Below are positions 8,928 through 17,093 of a stretch of DNA of 64,000 nucleotides, piece after piece. The notes beneath the pieces were generated by a model that was not told where the DNA came from, made no database searches, and saw only the letters and a program-made list of their open reading frames with translations. Position 1 is the stretch's first letter. The number at the start of each line of letters is the position of its first letter. The stretch covers positions 950,501 through 1,014,500 of the forward strand of contig NZ_CP061204.1 of assembly GCF_014621775.1 (NCBI RefSeq), read 5' to 3'. The stretch comes from Stenotrophomonas sp. 169 (lineage in GTDB: Bacteria > Pseudomonadota > Gammaproteobacteria > Xanthomonadales > Xanthomonadaceae). A program made the position numbers and the translations under genes.

Positions 8928-10184
8928 TTACCCGGCGAACGCGTCCAGTTTCTTCTTCACCGCGAGGTTCTTCAGGGTGACGTACTTCGGCAGTCCATCC
9001 GGGCCGTAGGGAAGCGGCGCTTCGCCCTTGATCAGCGGTTGCAGGTACGCGCGTGCTTTTTCGGTGATGCCGAAGCCATCACGACGGATGAAGCCGGCCG
9101 GCATTTTCTTTTCATGGTTGGCGATCTTCGCCAGCGGCGCGGCTTCGATTTTCCAGCGGTACGGCTTGTCGCTGGTGCGCACGATCACCGGCATCACCCC
9201 GTTCTGGCCTGAAAGCGCCAAGCGCACGGCCGCCTTGCCTACGGCCTGGGCCTGGTCCCAGTCGGTCTTCGAAGCGAGATGACGGGCCGAGCGCTGCAGG
9301 TAGTCAGGCAGGGTCCAGTGCACTTTGTAACCGAGTCCGGCCTTGACGCGTGCGGCCAGGTGCGCCGCGACCCCGCCCAGCTGTGTGTGGCCGAACGAAT
9401 CCTTGCCGCCGCCGGCATCGGCGACGAAGGTGCCGTCTGCCGTGGCGATGCCTTCGGATGCGACCACGACGCAGTAGCCGACGCGTTTGACCACGGCATC
9501 GACCTTGGCCAGGAACGCCTTCTCGTCATACGCGCGCTCGGGCAGCAGGATCAGGTGCGGCGCGTCGTCTTCACCCGTGCCCGCCAGCCCGGCGGAGGCG
9601 GCAAGCCAGCCCGCGTGGCGGCCCATCGCTTCGTAGATGAAGACACGCGTGGACGTCTCGGCCATCGCCGCCACATCCAGTGCGGCCTCGCGCACCGAGA
9701 CCGCGGTGTACTTGGCGGCCGAGCCGAAGCCCGGGCAGGTATCGGTGACCGCCAGGTCGTTGTCGATCGTCTTGGGCACGCCCACGCAGGTCAGTTCGAT
9801 GCCGCGCGAACGGGCAAGCTCCGACACTTTCAGCGCGGTATCGGCCGAGTCGTTGCCCCCGTTGTAGAGGAACCAGCGCACGTCGTGGGCCTGCAGGACC
9901 TGCAGCAGGCGGTCGTAGCGGTCGCCATCATCCTGCAGTGACTTCAACTTGTAGCGGCACGACCCGAAGGCGCCGCCGGGGGTGTGGGCGAGGGCGCGGA
10001 TGGCGGCAATCGACTCGCGCGACGTATCGATCAAGTCCTCCCGCAGCGCGCCGAGGATGCCGTTGCGGGCAGCGAGCACCTTGATGCCGCGGGCGCGCGC
10101 TTCCTGGATGACGGCCGATGCGGTGGCATTGATGACGGCAGTAACGCCGCCGGACTGGGCGTACAGCAGAGTGCCTTGGCGCAT
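8928..10184 (-). CDS. pfp: Pyrophosphate-dependent 6-phosphofructokinase
   Basis: Interconverts fructose 6-phosphate plus PPi and fructose 1,6-bisphosphate plus phosphate, reversibly, in the cytoplasm. The 418-residue product has the two residues that separate PPi- from ATP-users: GGNDS with Asp112 (Gly in ATP enzymes) and PKTIDND with Lys138 (Gly in ATP enzymes); TIDND contains the catalytic Asp141. The start ATG at 10184 follows TATGGAG; the long open frame continuing upstream overlaps adk and is a shadow. It is divergent from adk and lies near ppa and hppA. Xanthomonads are known to use such an enzyme in place of an ATP-dependent PfkA. Confidence 0.94.
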   Translation of the reverse strand: MRQGTLLYAQSGGVTAVINATASAVIQEARARGIKVLAARNGILGALREDLIDTSRESIAAIRALAHTPGGAFGSCRYKLKSLQDDGDRYDRLLQVLQAHDVRWFLYNGGNDSADTALKVSELARSRGIELTCVGVPKTIDNDLAVTDTCPGFGSAAKYTAVSVREAALDVAAMAETSTRVFIYEAMGRHAGWLAASAGLAGTGEDDAPHLILLPERAYDEKAFLAKVDAVVKRVGYCVVVASEGIATADGTFVADAGGGKDSFGHTQLGGVAAHLAARVKAGLGYKVHWTLPDYLQRSARHLASKTDWDQAQAVGKAAVRLALSGQNGVMPVIVRTSDKPYRWKIEAAPLAKIANHEKKMPAGFIRRDGFGITEKARAYLQPLIKGEAPLPYGPDGLPKYVTLKNLAVKKKLDAFAG

Positions 10185-10319
10185 GGAAACTCCATATCGG
10201 GGGAGGGACATTGCAGGGACATTACCCGGATGCGGTAAAGTGCGGGTATTGCAGTGCAGCGATACCGGCCCGTCCGGTCCTCGCACTTTCATGAATTTCA
10301 ACACGTTGGAGTCAGCTCG

Positions 10320-10886
10320 ATGCGATTGGTATTGTTGGGGCCGCCCGGTTCGGGCAAGGGTACGCAGGCCACCCGCCTGAAGGAAAAGCTCGGCATCGCC
10401 CACATCTCCACCGGCGATCTGCTGCGCGCTGAAGTCGCTGCCGGCACCGATCTGGGCAAACAGGCCAAGGCAGTGATGGATGCAGGCAACCTGGTGTCCG
10501 ACGACATCCTGCTGGGCATGCTGCGTTCGCGACTGGCGCAGGACGACGTGGCCAAGGGCTTCATCCTGGATGGCTATCCGCGCAACGTGGCGCAGGCGCA
10601 GGCCCTTGACGGGGTGCTGGCCGACATCAAGCAGCCGCTGGACGCGGTGGTGCAACTGGACGTGGACGCTGATCAGCTGATCGAGCGCCTCGCCGGGCGT
10701 GCCAAGGAGCAGGGCCGCGCCGATGACAATCCGGATTCGGTACGCCAGCGCCTGCAGGTCTACACCGAGCAGACCGCGCCGGTGGTGGATTTCTATGCGG
10801 CACGCGGCACGCTGTCGCGGCTGAACGGCATCGGCGAACTGGATGAAGTGGAAGCACGCATCCACGCTGCGCTGCCAAAGGCCTGA
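10320..10886 (+). CDS. adk: Adenylate kinase (short form)
   Basis: Interconverts ATP plus AMP and two ADP in the cytoplasm. The 188-residue protein has the P-loop GPPGSGKGT at residues 7-15, the AMP-binding stretch STGDLLRAE and the motif GFILDGYPRN. The LID is the short type: RLAGRAKEQGRADDN joins directly to SVRQRL, with no zinc-binding insertion, which fits the roughly 187-residue enzymes of xanthomonads. GGAG lies about 10 bases upstream of the start. Its promoter must lie in the gap shared with the divergent phosphofructokinase gene. Confidence 0.97.
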   Translation: MRLVLLGPPGSGKGTQATRLKEKLGIAHISTGDLLRAEVAAGTDLGKQAKAVMDAGNLVSDDILLGMLRSRLAQDDVAKGFILDGYPRNVAQAQALDGVLADIKQPLDAVVQLDVDADQLIERLAGRAKEQGRADDNPDSVRQRLQVYTEQTAPVVDFYAARGTLSRLNGIGELDEVEARIHAALPKA

Positions 10887-10919
10887 CGCACGAGGGCAGG
10901 GCCAACGGCAGAGCCGACG

Positions 10920-10978
10920 GTAGAGCCGACTTCAGTCGGCTGCCGTGCGGTGGAGCAGCCGACTAAAGTCGGCTCTAC
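10920..10978. repeat. GTAG palindrome dimer (SMAG type, GTAGAGCCGAC variant)
   Basis: GTAGAGCCGACTTCAGTCGG and its inverted partner (ending GTCGGCTCTAC) face each other 34 bases after the adk stop. Together they can fold into one long hairpin or two short ones and probably act as the adk terminator. A truncated half-copy (GCAGAGCCGAC) precedes it at about 10908. The same variant recurs at 22180. Confidence 0.82.
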
Positions 10979-10983
10979 CGGCG

Positions 10984-11150
10984 GATCGATCGATGGCAGA
11001 TCGACCGCCCGCGGAGCGACCACCAGCAGATCGATCGATGGCAGATCGACCGCCCGCGGAGCGACCACCAGCAGATCGACCGATGGCAGATAGCCCGTCC
11101 GCGGAGCGACCGCCAGCGGATCGCCCGTCAGCAGATCGACCTTCAGCGTT
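10984..11150. repeat. 45-bp tandem repeat (minisatellite)
   Basis: Units start at 10984, 11029, 11074 and 11119, each 45 bases apart; the last one is incomplete. A unit reads GATCGATCGATGGCAGATCG and continues with CCCGCGGAGCGACCACCAGCA. Inside each unit is a weaker 15-base sub-period. Because 45 is a multiple of three and the repeat lacks stops in several frames, repetitive open frames exist on both strands (ADRPPAERPP on plus, SAGGRSAGGR on minus); there is no start signal or homologue to support either. From 11216 to the mpl start at 11469 I see nothing more than ordinary intergenic sequence. Confidence 0.85.
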
Positions 11151-11181
11151 TCCGTCGTTCATGCCGCGCCCGATCCAAAAA

Positions 11182-11215
11182 ACACAGGCCTGGTCCGTTC
11201 GGACCAGGCCTGTGT
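11182..11215. terminator. Perfect 15-bp hairpin, terminator-like
   Basis: ACACAGGCCTGGTCC and its exact complement flank a GTTC loop. On the left it is preceded by six A residues, so the T-tract is on the minus-strand transcript; on the plus strand it is followed only by CGTTT. It may end read-through in either direction between adk and mpl. Confidence 0.7.
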
Positions 11216-11468
11216 CGTTTGAGGTGCCAGCAGGTGGGCTTGCTCAGGGCCCCGCAGCGTGAGCTCCCATGGGGATGGTCACTTGGGGAGTAGGACCGGT
11301 TGGGAACTGCGGCTGGCGAGATGAATTGTGTCCGTGTTCATACTTTGCCGCTATCGGGAATTCCCTGACATGTGCTTGGCTTTTCCTCACCGAAAGGTCA
11401 GATTTTTCTTACCTATGACCGCCTGACCCCCTGCACGCTGCGCCAGATGATCGGTGACAATGTCATGC

Positions 11469-12833
11469 ATGAGCAACCTACATATCCTCGGAATTGCCGG
11501 TACCTTCATGGGCGGCGTGGCAGCGCTGGCGCGGGAACTCGGCCACGCAGTGAGTGGTAGCGACCAGGCGATCTATCCGCCCATGTCCACGCAGCTGGAA
11601 ACGCTGGGCATCCAGCTGGACCAAGGTTATCGCGCCGACAGCGTGCCGCCGCGCACCGATGAGGTGGTGGTGGGCAATGCGCTTTCGCGCGGCAACCCGG
11701 CTGTCGAGGCGGTACTCGATGCGGGACAGCGCTATATCTCCGGCGCGCAGTGGCTCAGCGAACAGGTGCTGCCCGGCCGCGATACGCTGGCGGTCGCCGG
11801 TACGCACGGCAAGACCACCACCACCACCATCCTGACCTGGCTGCTGGAATCGGCGGGCCGTTCGCCGGGTTTCCTGATCGGCGGTGTCGCTGAAGACTTC
11901 GGGGTATCGGCCCGCGTTGGTCAGGGCCGCGAGTTCGTTGTCGAAGCTGACGAGTACGACACGGCGTTCTTCGACAAACGCAGCAAGTTCGTGCACTACC
12001 GCCCGCTGGTCGCCGTACTCAACAACCTCGAGTACGACCATGCCGACATCTTCCCGGACGTGGCCGCGATCCAGCGGCAGTTCCACCATCTGGTGCGCAC
12101 GGTGCCGGCGCGTGGCCGCCTGATCGTCAACGGTGAAGACGCCCACCTGGCGGAAGTACTCGCGATGGGCTGCTGGACCCCGGTGGAGCGCTTTGGCTTC
12201 GATCCGGCACTGGAGTGGCACGCCGAGCTGATCCGCGCCGATGGCAGTGCATTCACCGTGCATCATCATGGCGACCTCGTCGGCGAGGTGCACTGGCCGC
12301 TGCTGGGGCGGCACAACGTGTTGAATGGATTGGCTGCCCTGGCTGCCGCCCATGCCGTCGGCGTTGAGCTGGCGACGGTGCTGCCGGCGCTGTCGGGCTT
12401 CCGCAGTGTGAAGCGCCGGTTGGAGGTCATCGGACAGGCCAGCGGCATCACCGTGTACGACGACTTCGCCCATCATCCGACGGCGATCGCGACCACGCTT
12501 GAGGGTCTGCGCGCCAAGGTAGGCGATGCACGGATCGTCGTGGCGATGGAGCCGCGCAGCAATTCGATGCGACTGGGGGCGCACGCGGATGCACTGGCAC
12601 CGTCGCTGGCGCTGGCAGATGAAGTGGTGTTCCTGCACCGGCCGGAGCTGGCCTGGGATGCGGCAAGCGTGGTGAAAGCGGTGCGCGGCACGGCGCATGC
12701 CGTGGTTGACATCGATGCCCTGCTCGCACGTCTGCAGGCGGCGTCCCGGCCCGGCGACCATGTGGTGTTCATGTCCAACGGCGGCTTTGACGCCGCGCCG
12801 CGTCGTTTCCTTGCGCAGTTGCAGGCACGATGA
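11469..12833 (+). CDS. mpl: UDP-N-acetylmuramate:L-alanyl-gamma-D-glutamyl-meso-diaminopimelate ligase
   Basis: Recycles murein by joining the tripeptide released from old peptidoglycan to UDP-MurNAc, with ATP. The 454-residue protein has the Mur-ligase layout: N-terminal UDP-binding Rossmann domain (MSNLHILGIAGTFMGG, residues 1-100), central ATPase with P-loop GTHGKTTTT at 111-119 and the VEADEYDTAFFDKRSKF stretch that distinguishes Mpl from MurC, and a C-terminal ligand domain (about 315-454). The start at 11469 matches the family N-terminus; a GTG at 11454 would add five residues. The stop overlaps the next gene by four bases (ATGA). Confidence 0.95.
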   Translation: MSNLHILGIAGTFMGGVAALARELGHAVSGSDQAIYPPMSTQLETLGIQLDQGYRADSVPPRTDEVVVGNALSRGNPAVEAVLDAGQRYISGAQWLSEQVLPGRDTLAVAGTHGKTTTTTILTWLLESAGRSPGFLIGGVAEDFGVSARVGQGREFVVEADEYDTAFFDKRSKFVHYRPLVAVLNNLEYDHADIFPDVAAIQRQFHHLVRTVPARGRLIVNGEDAHLAEVLAMGCWTPVERFGFDPALEWHAELIRADGSAFTVHHHGDLVGEVHWPLLGRHNVLNGLAALAAAHAVGVELATVLPALSGFRSVKRRLEVIGQASGITVYDDFAHHPTAIATTLEGLRAKVGDARIVVAMEPRSNSMRLGAHADALAPSLALADEVVFLHRPELAWDAASVVKAVRGTAHAVVDIDALLARLQAASRPGDHVVFMSNGGFDAAPRRFLAQLQAR

Positions 12834-13408
12834 GCGGGCGCGTTGCACTACCGCTGTTCCCGCTGCACGCGGTGTTGCTGCCGGGCGCGAGCATCGGCCT
12901 GCGGGTGTTCGAGCGACGCTACCTCGACATGCTGCGTGACTGCAGCCGCGAAGGCAGCAGTTTTGGTTCGTGCCTCATCCTGCAGGGCGAGGAAGTGGGT
13001 GCAGCGGCGCTGCCTGCCGCGTTCGGCGTGGAAGCGCGCGTCGAGGATTTCGACATGGGCCGCGACGGCGTACTGCAGCTGCGACTGCGCGGCGCCCGGC
13101 GTTTCCATGTGGAGCAGACACGCGTGCGTGACAACGGTCTGGTGGTCGGTGAGGTCCGCTGGTGCCCTGCAGATGACGATGACGAACTGAGGCCGGAGCA
13201 CGCGCTGTTGTCCACGCTGCTGCAGCACATCATCGAGCAGGCCGGCAGCGACTACGCGCCGACCTCGCCGGCGCAGCTGGACCAGGCCGCGTGGGTCGGC
13301 TGGCGGCTGGCGCAGCTGTTGCCGCTGGAAGAACCCCAGCGATTGCAGCTGCTGCAGCTGGACGACGTGCACGAGCGACTGGACCGGATGCTCGGCTGGT
13401 TGCCTTGA
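12830..13408 (+). CDS. LON substrate-binding-domain protein
   Basis: A 192-residue cytoplasmic protein made of the LON N-terminal domain alone, without AAA or protease parts. The opening RVALPLFPLHAVLLPGASIGLRVFERRYLDML is the hallmark of this family. Stand-alone LON proteins are common in proteobacteria, but their role is not settled; a role in binding protein substrates is inferred from Lon. Its start overlaps the mpl stop (ATGA), so both are one transcription unit with coupled translation. Confidence 0.9.
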   Translation: MSGRVALPLFPLHAVLLPGASIGLRVFERRYLDMLRDCSREGSSFGSCLILQGEEVGAAALPAAFGVEARVEDFDMGRDGVLQLRLRGARRFHVEQTRVRDNGLVVGEVRWCPADDDDELRPEHALLSTLLQHIIEQAGSDYAPTSPAQLDQAAWVGWRLAQLLPLEEPQRLQLLQLDDVHERLDRMLGWLP

Positions 13409-13466
13409 TCCATCCGGTGCGCCGCGCCGGGCACGGCCCCCAGCTGATGCAATCAGCGAAGACCCG

Positions 13467-13489
13467 GTAACGCCGAGCCATGCCCGGCG
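13467..13489 (+). repeat. Degenerate GTAG palindrome (GTAACGCCGAGCCATGC)
   Basis: One SMAG-like element with its first motif changed from GTAG to GTAA, followed by CCGGCG. It lies between the convergent LON and DedA-PAP2 genes. Confidence 0.55.
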
Positions 13490-13512
13490 TCTGCCCTGCG
13501 GACGCTGTCAGC

Positions 13513-15504
13513 TCATTCGCTGCGCAGGCGCAGCACGGGCAGGCCGCTCTCCGGATGCACGTCTTCCTGCATCGGCATGCCGTCGACTGACGTCTTGACC
13601 GCCGCCAGCGCGGGGTCCACGCCCCGCAGCGGATGCCACATGCCGATCCATTCGAAGTGACGGGTGAAACGCAGGGTCTGCGCGCTGCCCAGCCACAACG
13701 GCACATTGCCCGGCTGCAACACCTTCGCGGCAGGCCACAGGCGCAGTACGTGGCGTTCGTCGGCACGCTCGCCGTCGCGCACCATCAGCAGGCTCTCCAC
13801 CTGCGTGTCGAGCGTGGCCGGCAGCACCGGCAGCTGGTCCGGACCGGTGTCCTGGTCCAGCATCAGCAGCGCTTCTTCCCAGCCAGCCTGGGCCTGCACC
13901 TTCCAGCCCTGCGCTTCCAGGCGGGCCTGCAGCGGCGCCAGCGGGCCGGCTACCTGCACGTCCAGCGGCCAGCGCTGGTCATCATCGAACTCGTTGCGGC
14001 GCGACGGCAGCGCCTTCCAGTCGTGCTGCCACCACTGCGTGTACGGCAAGGCGACCGGTGCCGCCTGATGCGGTTCGAACCGCTGCAGCTTGACCGGGAT
14101 GTTGCGTGGCGCGTACCAGCAGGCGGCGATGGTGAAGACACCATAGAACAGCCATGCGGCCGGTTTGACCCAGAACGAGCGGTTGAAGCGGCGACGGTAG
14201 GCGATGCCGAGCACCAGCAGCCAGAACATGCCGAACAGCATTCCGCCGATGACATCGCTCAGCCAGTGGGCGCCCAGGTAGATGCGCGCGAAGCCGATCA
14301 GGCTGACCACGAAACCGGACACCAGGTACGGCCATACCCGCGTGCGGCCGGGCAGCTCACGGGCAATCAACACCGCGAAGAAACCGAAGGTGATGGTGGC
14401 CATGGTGACCGACACCGACGGGAAGCCGAAGCCGCTGCTGGCATCCGGCGGGCGTACGACATCCACGGTGGCGCCCAGCAGCAGGGTCAGCGCCAGGCCG
14501 AAGGCCAGGGCGGCCAGCCAGTGCGCGGCGGCCATCCAGCGCCGCCGCCAGAGCAGATAGCCCATGCCGGCGGCAGTGGCCGGCAGCAGCACCTGCCATG
14601 CGCCCAACGAGGCCAAGGCGGCCATCGGGTAGTCGGCCAATGGATTGCGCAGCGCCAGCATGGCCTGGTGCACGGCCAGATCGATACGCAGCGGCTCACC
14701 ATGGGCGACCACCACCGTCAGCAGCACGAACCAGCCCCAGCCCAGCATCAGCAGCATCAGCGCCAGCATGGCGAGCGGCACGGATTCGCGGCGTTGTGGA
14801 TCGAACACGGACACGGAGTACCGACCGAGCGTGGGATGGCGCTGCGACCAGGCCAGCAGGCGCGCCAACCAGCTGTCCATGCGCGCGGCCGACCAGCGGT
14901 AGCCGTACAGCACGATGGCCCACACCAGCCCCAGGATCACTGCCAGCAGACCCACCACCACGACCAGTCGACCGGCAACCGCCGCGACCGCATCGTAGGC
15001 GCCGCCCAGGACCCAGCCCGGCAGCAGGAACAGCACCGCCCAGGAGATGCTGGCGATGCCGCTGGCCTGCAGGTAGCGGTTCACCGGCATCTTCATCATG
15101 CCGGCGATGGCCGGCACGAAGGGACGGATGGCACCGACGTAGCGGGCGACGAGGATGCTCTTGAAGGCATTGCGGCGGAACATGGTCTCGCCGCGATCAA
15201 GCAGCTGCGGATAGCGGCTGAAGGGGAAGACGCCGCGCAGGCGGTCACCCCAGCGGCGCCCGATCCAGTAACTGATGCCGTCGCCGGCCAGTGCACCCAC
15301 TGCCGCGCAGGCCACGGCGTACGGTCCGGAGATCTGGCCCAAGCCGATGAACACACCCACCGCAAACAACAGCGGCAGGGCGGGCACGATCGCACCGAGA
15401 ATGATGACCGCATCGCAGAAGGCGATGAGGAAGATGGCCGCGCCGGCAAGTACCGGATGGGCGGCAATCCACGCAAGCGTGGCGTCGATCCATGAAGAGT
15501 CCAT
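13513..15504 (-). CDS. DedA / PAP2-like / LssY-like C-terminal fusion membrane protein
   Basis: A 663-residue inner-membrane protein. Residues 1-205 are a DedA (SNARE-associated) domain with the conserved VARYVGAIRPFVPAIAG (Arg121, Arg127). Residues 240-435 form a PAP2-type helical bundle. Residues 440-663 are a soluble domain as in LssY-type proteins. DedA proteins support undecaprenyl-phosphate or phospholipid flipping, and PAP2 enzymes remove lipid phosphates. Here the PAP2 motifs are damaged: the lysine of Kx6RP is Gly344, and the PSGH histidine is replaced (PSVSV, Ser365), while Arg407, His413 and Asp417 of motif 3 remain. Phosphatase activity is therefore doubtful. A TATAAT ends seven bases before the ATG, suggesting a leaderless mRNA. 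Confidence 0.88.
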   Translation of the reverse strand: MDSSWIDATLAWIAAHPVLAGAAIFLIAFCDAVIILGAIVPALPLLFAVGVFIGLGQISGPYAVACAAVGALAGDGISYWIGRRWGDRLRGVFPFSRYPQLLDRGETMFRRNAFKSILVARYVGAIRPFVPAIAGMMKMPVNRYLQASGIASISWAVLFLLPGWVLGGAYDAVAAVAGRLVVVVGLLAVILGLVWAIVLYGYRWSAARMDSWLARLLAWSQRHPTLGRYSVSVFDPQRRESVPLAMLALMLLMLGWGWFVLLTVVVAHGEPLRIDLAVHQAMLALRNPLADYPMAALASLGAWQVLLPATAAGMGYLLWRRRWMAAAHWLAALAFGLALTLLLGATVDVVRPPDASSGFGFPSVSVTMATITFGFFAVLIARELPGRTRVWPYLVSGFVVSLIGFARIYLGAHWLSDVIGGMLFGMFWLLVLGIAYRRRFNRSFWVKPAAWLFYGVFTIAACWYAPRNIPVKLQRFEPHQAAPVALPYTQWWQHDWKALPSRRNEFDDDQRWPLDVQVAGPLAPLQARLEAQGWKVQAQAGWEEALLMLDQDTGPDQLPVLPATLDTQVESLLMVRDGERADERHVLRLWPAAKVLQPGNVPLWLGSAQTLRFTRHFEWIGMWHPLRGVDPALAAVKTSVDGMPMQEDVHPESGLPVLRLRSE

Positions 15505-15511
15505 CCGCCCG

Positions 15512-15517
15512 ATTATA
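15512..15517 (-). promoter_or_regulatory. -10 box TATAAT of the DedA-PAP2 gene, candidate leaderless promoter
   Basis: On the minus strand TATAAT is followed by CGGGCGG and then the ATG. A start site at normal distance would fall on or next to the A of the ATG, and no ribosome-binding site fits in between. No clear -35 box is seen. Confidence 0.5.
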
Positions 15518-15590
15518 GAGGGCCGTGGGTGACTGGGTGCCTGCCCGTGGTCCCCCCAGTGATGAACCGATCTATCAAATAGAATGGGCC

Positions 15591-16253
15591 ATGGCCGATC
15601 ATCCCCACTCTGCGCAGCATGCGCTCAAGTCCGACAGCTTCGGCCGCATCCTGCTGGTAGAGGAGGGCGGGCGTCGCTTCGTGCGGCGTGACCTGGGGGC
15701 CACCCCCTGGTGGCTGCGGGTGCCCGCCTGGTGGCTGGCGCGACGCGAAGCCCGCGCGCTGCAGCACATCGAGGGCATGCACGACGTGCCACGGCTGCTG
15801 GCGTGGGATGGGCGGTGGCTGGATCGCAGCTTCATGGCCGGCGATGCGATGTACCAGCGGCCACCACGCGGCGATCTGGCCTGGTTCCGCGCCGCGCGCC
15901 GGCTGCTGCAGACGCTGCACCGCCGTGGTGTCGCGCACAACGACCTGGCCAAGGAAGCGAACTGGCTGGTGACGGAAGACGGCCGTCCGGCGCTGATCGA
16001 CTTCCAGCTGGCGGTGATCGGCGCGCCGCGCTCCCGCTGGATGCGTCTGCTGGCGCGGGAAGACCTGCGTCATCTGCTGAAACACAAACGGATGTACTGC
16101 CGTGAGGCGCTGACGCCGGTAGAAAAACGCCTGCTCAAGCGGACGTCGTGGGTACGCGAGGTCTGGTTCGCCACGGGCAAACCGGTCTATCGCTTCGTTA
16201 CACGGCGCATCCTGCACTGGGAAGACAACGAAGGGCAGGGGCCAAAGCCCTGA
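15591..16253 (+). CDS. Kinase-like protein (RIO/lipopolysaccharide-kinase type)
   Basis: A 220-residue cytoplasmic protein with a compact protein-kinase-like fold. The catalytic loop is HNDLAKEANWL (His116, Asp118, Lys121, Asn124), the metal-binding motif is DFQLA (Asp137) in place of DFG, and an N-terminal FVRRDLG stretch could form part of the nucleotide pocket. Such proteins resemble RIO and WaaP/Kdo kinases; the substrate is unknown. The C-terminal third is rich in arginine and lysine. The ATG at 15591 fits the start of the conserved region; TAGAAT ends five bases before it, so this gene too may be nearly leaderless, back to back with the DedA-PAP2 gene. Confidence 0.78.
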   Translation: MADHPHSAQHALKSDSFGRILLVEEGGRRFVRRDLGATPWWLRVPAWWLARREARALQHIEGMHDVPRLLAWDGRWLDRSFMAGDAMYQRPPRGDLAWFRAARRLLQTLHRRGVAHNDLAKEANWLVTEDGRPALIDFQLAVIGAPRSRWMRLLAREDLRHLLKHKRMYCREALTPVEKRLLKRTSWVREVWFATGKPVYRFVTRRILHWEDNEGQGPKP

Positions 16254-16300
16254 GCGCGCACCCGCGCAGATCAGGTCTGTTGGCGGTCACGCCCAACCGC

Positions 16301-16981
16301 TCATTCCACCAGCGCCTTGCCCACGAAGCGCCGCTGCGCGTCGAAGTCATACCCCACCTTGAGCATCGCCACATCCGCACACGCATGACAGTCGCGTAGC
16401 GGCGTCTGGTAGATCAGGCGAATGCCGCCGCCGTCGAGCGGTGCACTGCCCACGGACTGTGCCGGAGCGAACAGGGTTGCAGCCGGATGCGACGCCAGCA
16501 GCGAGCGCACTGCGGGGACCGCCGCGAGCTCGCCCGTTGTGGGATCGGCATCGACATCGATCCGCTTGCCGGCTGCATCGACCAGGCGCGTGCTCTGGTT
16601 GGTGTTGGCGCGGAATGGATACTCGACCGTCGCCACGCCGATGCCCTCGTGCGGGTGCCAGGCCGACACATGGCCGAGCTCGCCGCCACTGGAGACCTGC
16701 TCGGCGGCGCTGATCGCCGCCGCACTGGCACCGGCGGTGCGCATGGCCTGCAACAGGCAGTCGCGGGTCGCGGCTGCGTCGCCCTGCCGGCAGGCATTGA
16801 GATCGCCGTTCCAGACGCTGTGGCTGCTCCATGGAGTCGCTGCGGCCGGCTGGGCGCCGCCTGCCGTGGCGTCCGCAGCGGGGGGAGGCGCGGACGGCGG
16901 CGACGGGGGCGTGCGGTCCTGACACGCCGCCAGCAGCAGTACGCAGGCAGGCAGGAGAAGCCATTGATACCGAATCTGCAT
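16301..16981 (-). CDS. Lipoprotein of unknown function
   Basis: A 226-residue protein with a type II signal peptide: MQIRYQWLLLPACVLLLAAC, with the lipobox LAAC and an acceptor Cys at residue 20. A proline/alanine-rich linker (about residues 24-50) precedes a globular domain with cysteine pairs (NACRQGD/RDCLLQ and RDCHACADV). I recognise no named domain. The start at 16981 is chosen because the signal peptide begins there; the longer open frame upstream overlaps the SDR gene. It is convergent with the kinase-like gene and divergent from the SDR gene. Confidence 0.8.
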   Translation of the reverse strand: MQIRYQWLLLPACVLLLAACQDRTPPSPPSAPPPAADATAGGAQPAAATPWSSHSVWNGDLNACRQGDAAATRDCLLQAMRTAGASAAAISAAEQVSSGGELGHVSAWHPHEGIGVATVEYPFRANTNQSTRLVDAAGKRIDVDADPTTGELAAVPAVRSLLASHPAATLFAPAQSVGSAPLDGGGIRLIYQTPLRDCHACADVAMLKVGYDFDAQRRFVGKALVE

Positions 16982-17093
16982 GGCGCGCTGCCTTTGCACG
17001 GGACAGCGGGAGTATCGGCGACCGCGGTTAAGCGCGCGTCGAGGCGGGGCATAATGTCCCATCAGGCTACGGCCGGTTCGCGGGTAAAAGACG

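Noticed and set aside
10932..11262. Repetitive open frames on both strands (ADRPPAERPP and SAGGRSAGGR)
   Set aside because: They follow from a 45-base repeat without stops and run through a GTAG dimer or terminator hairpin; no start signal or homologue.
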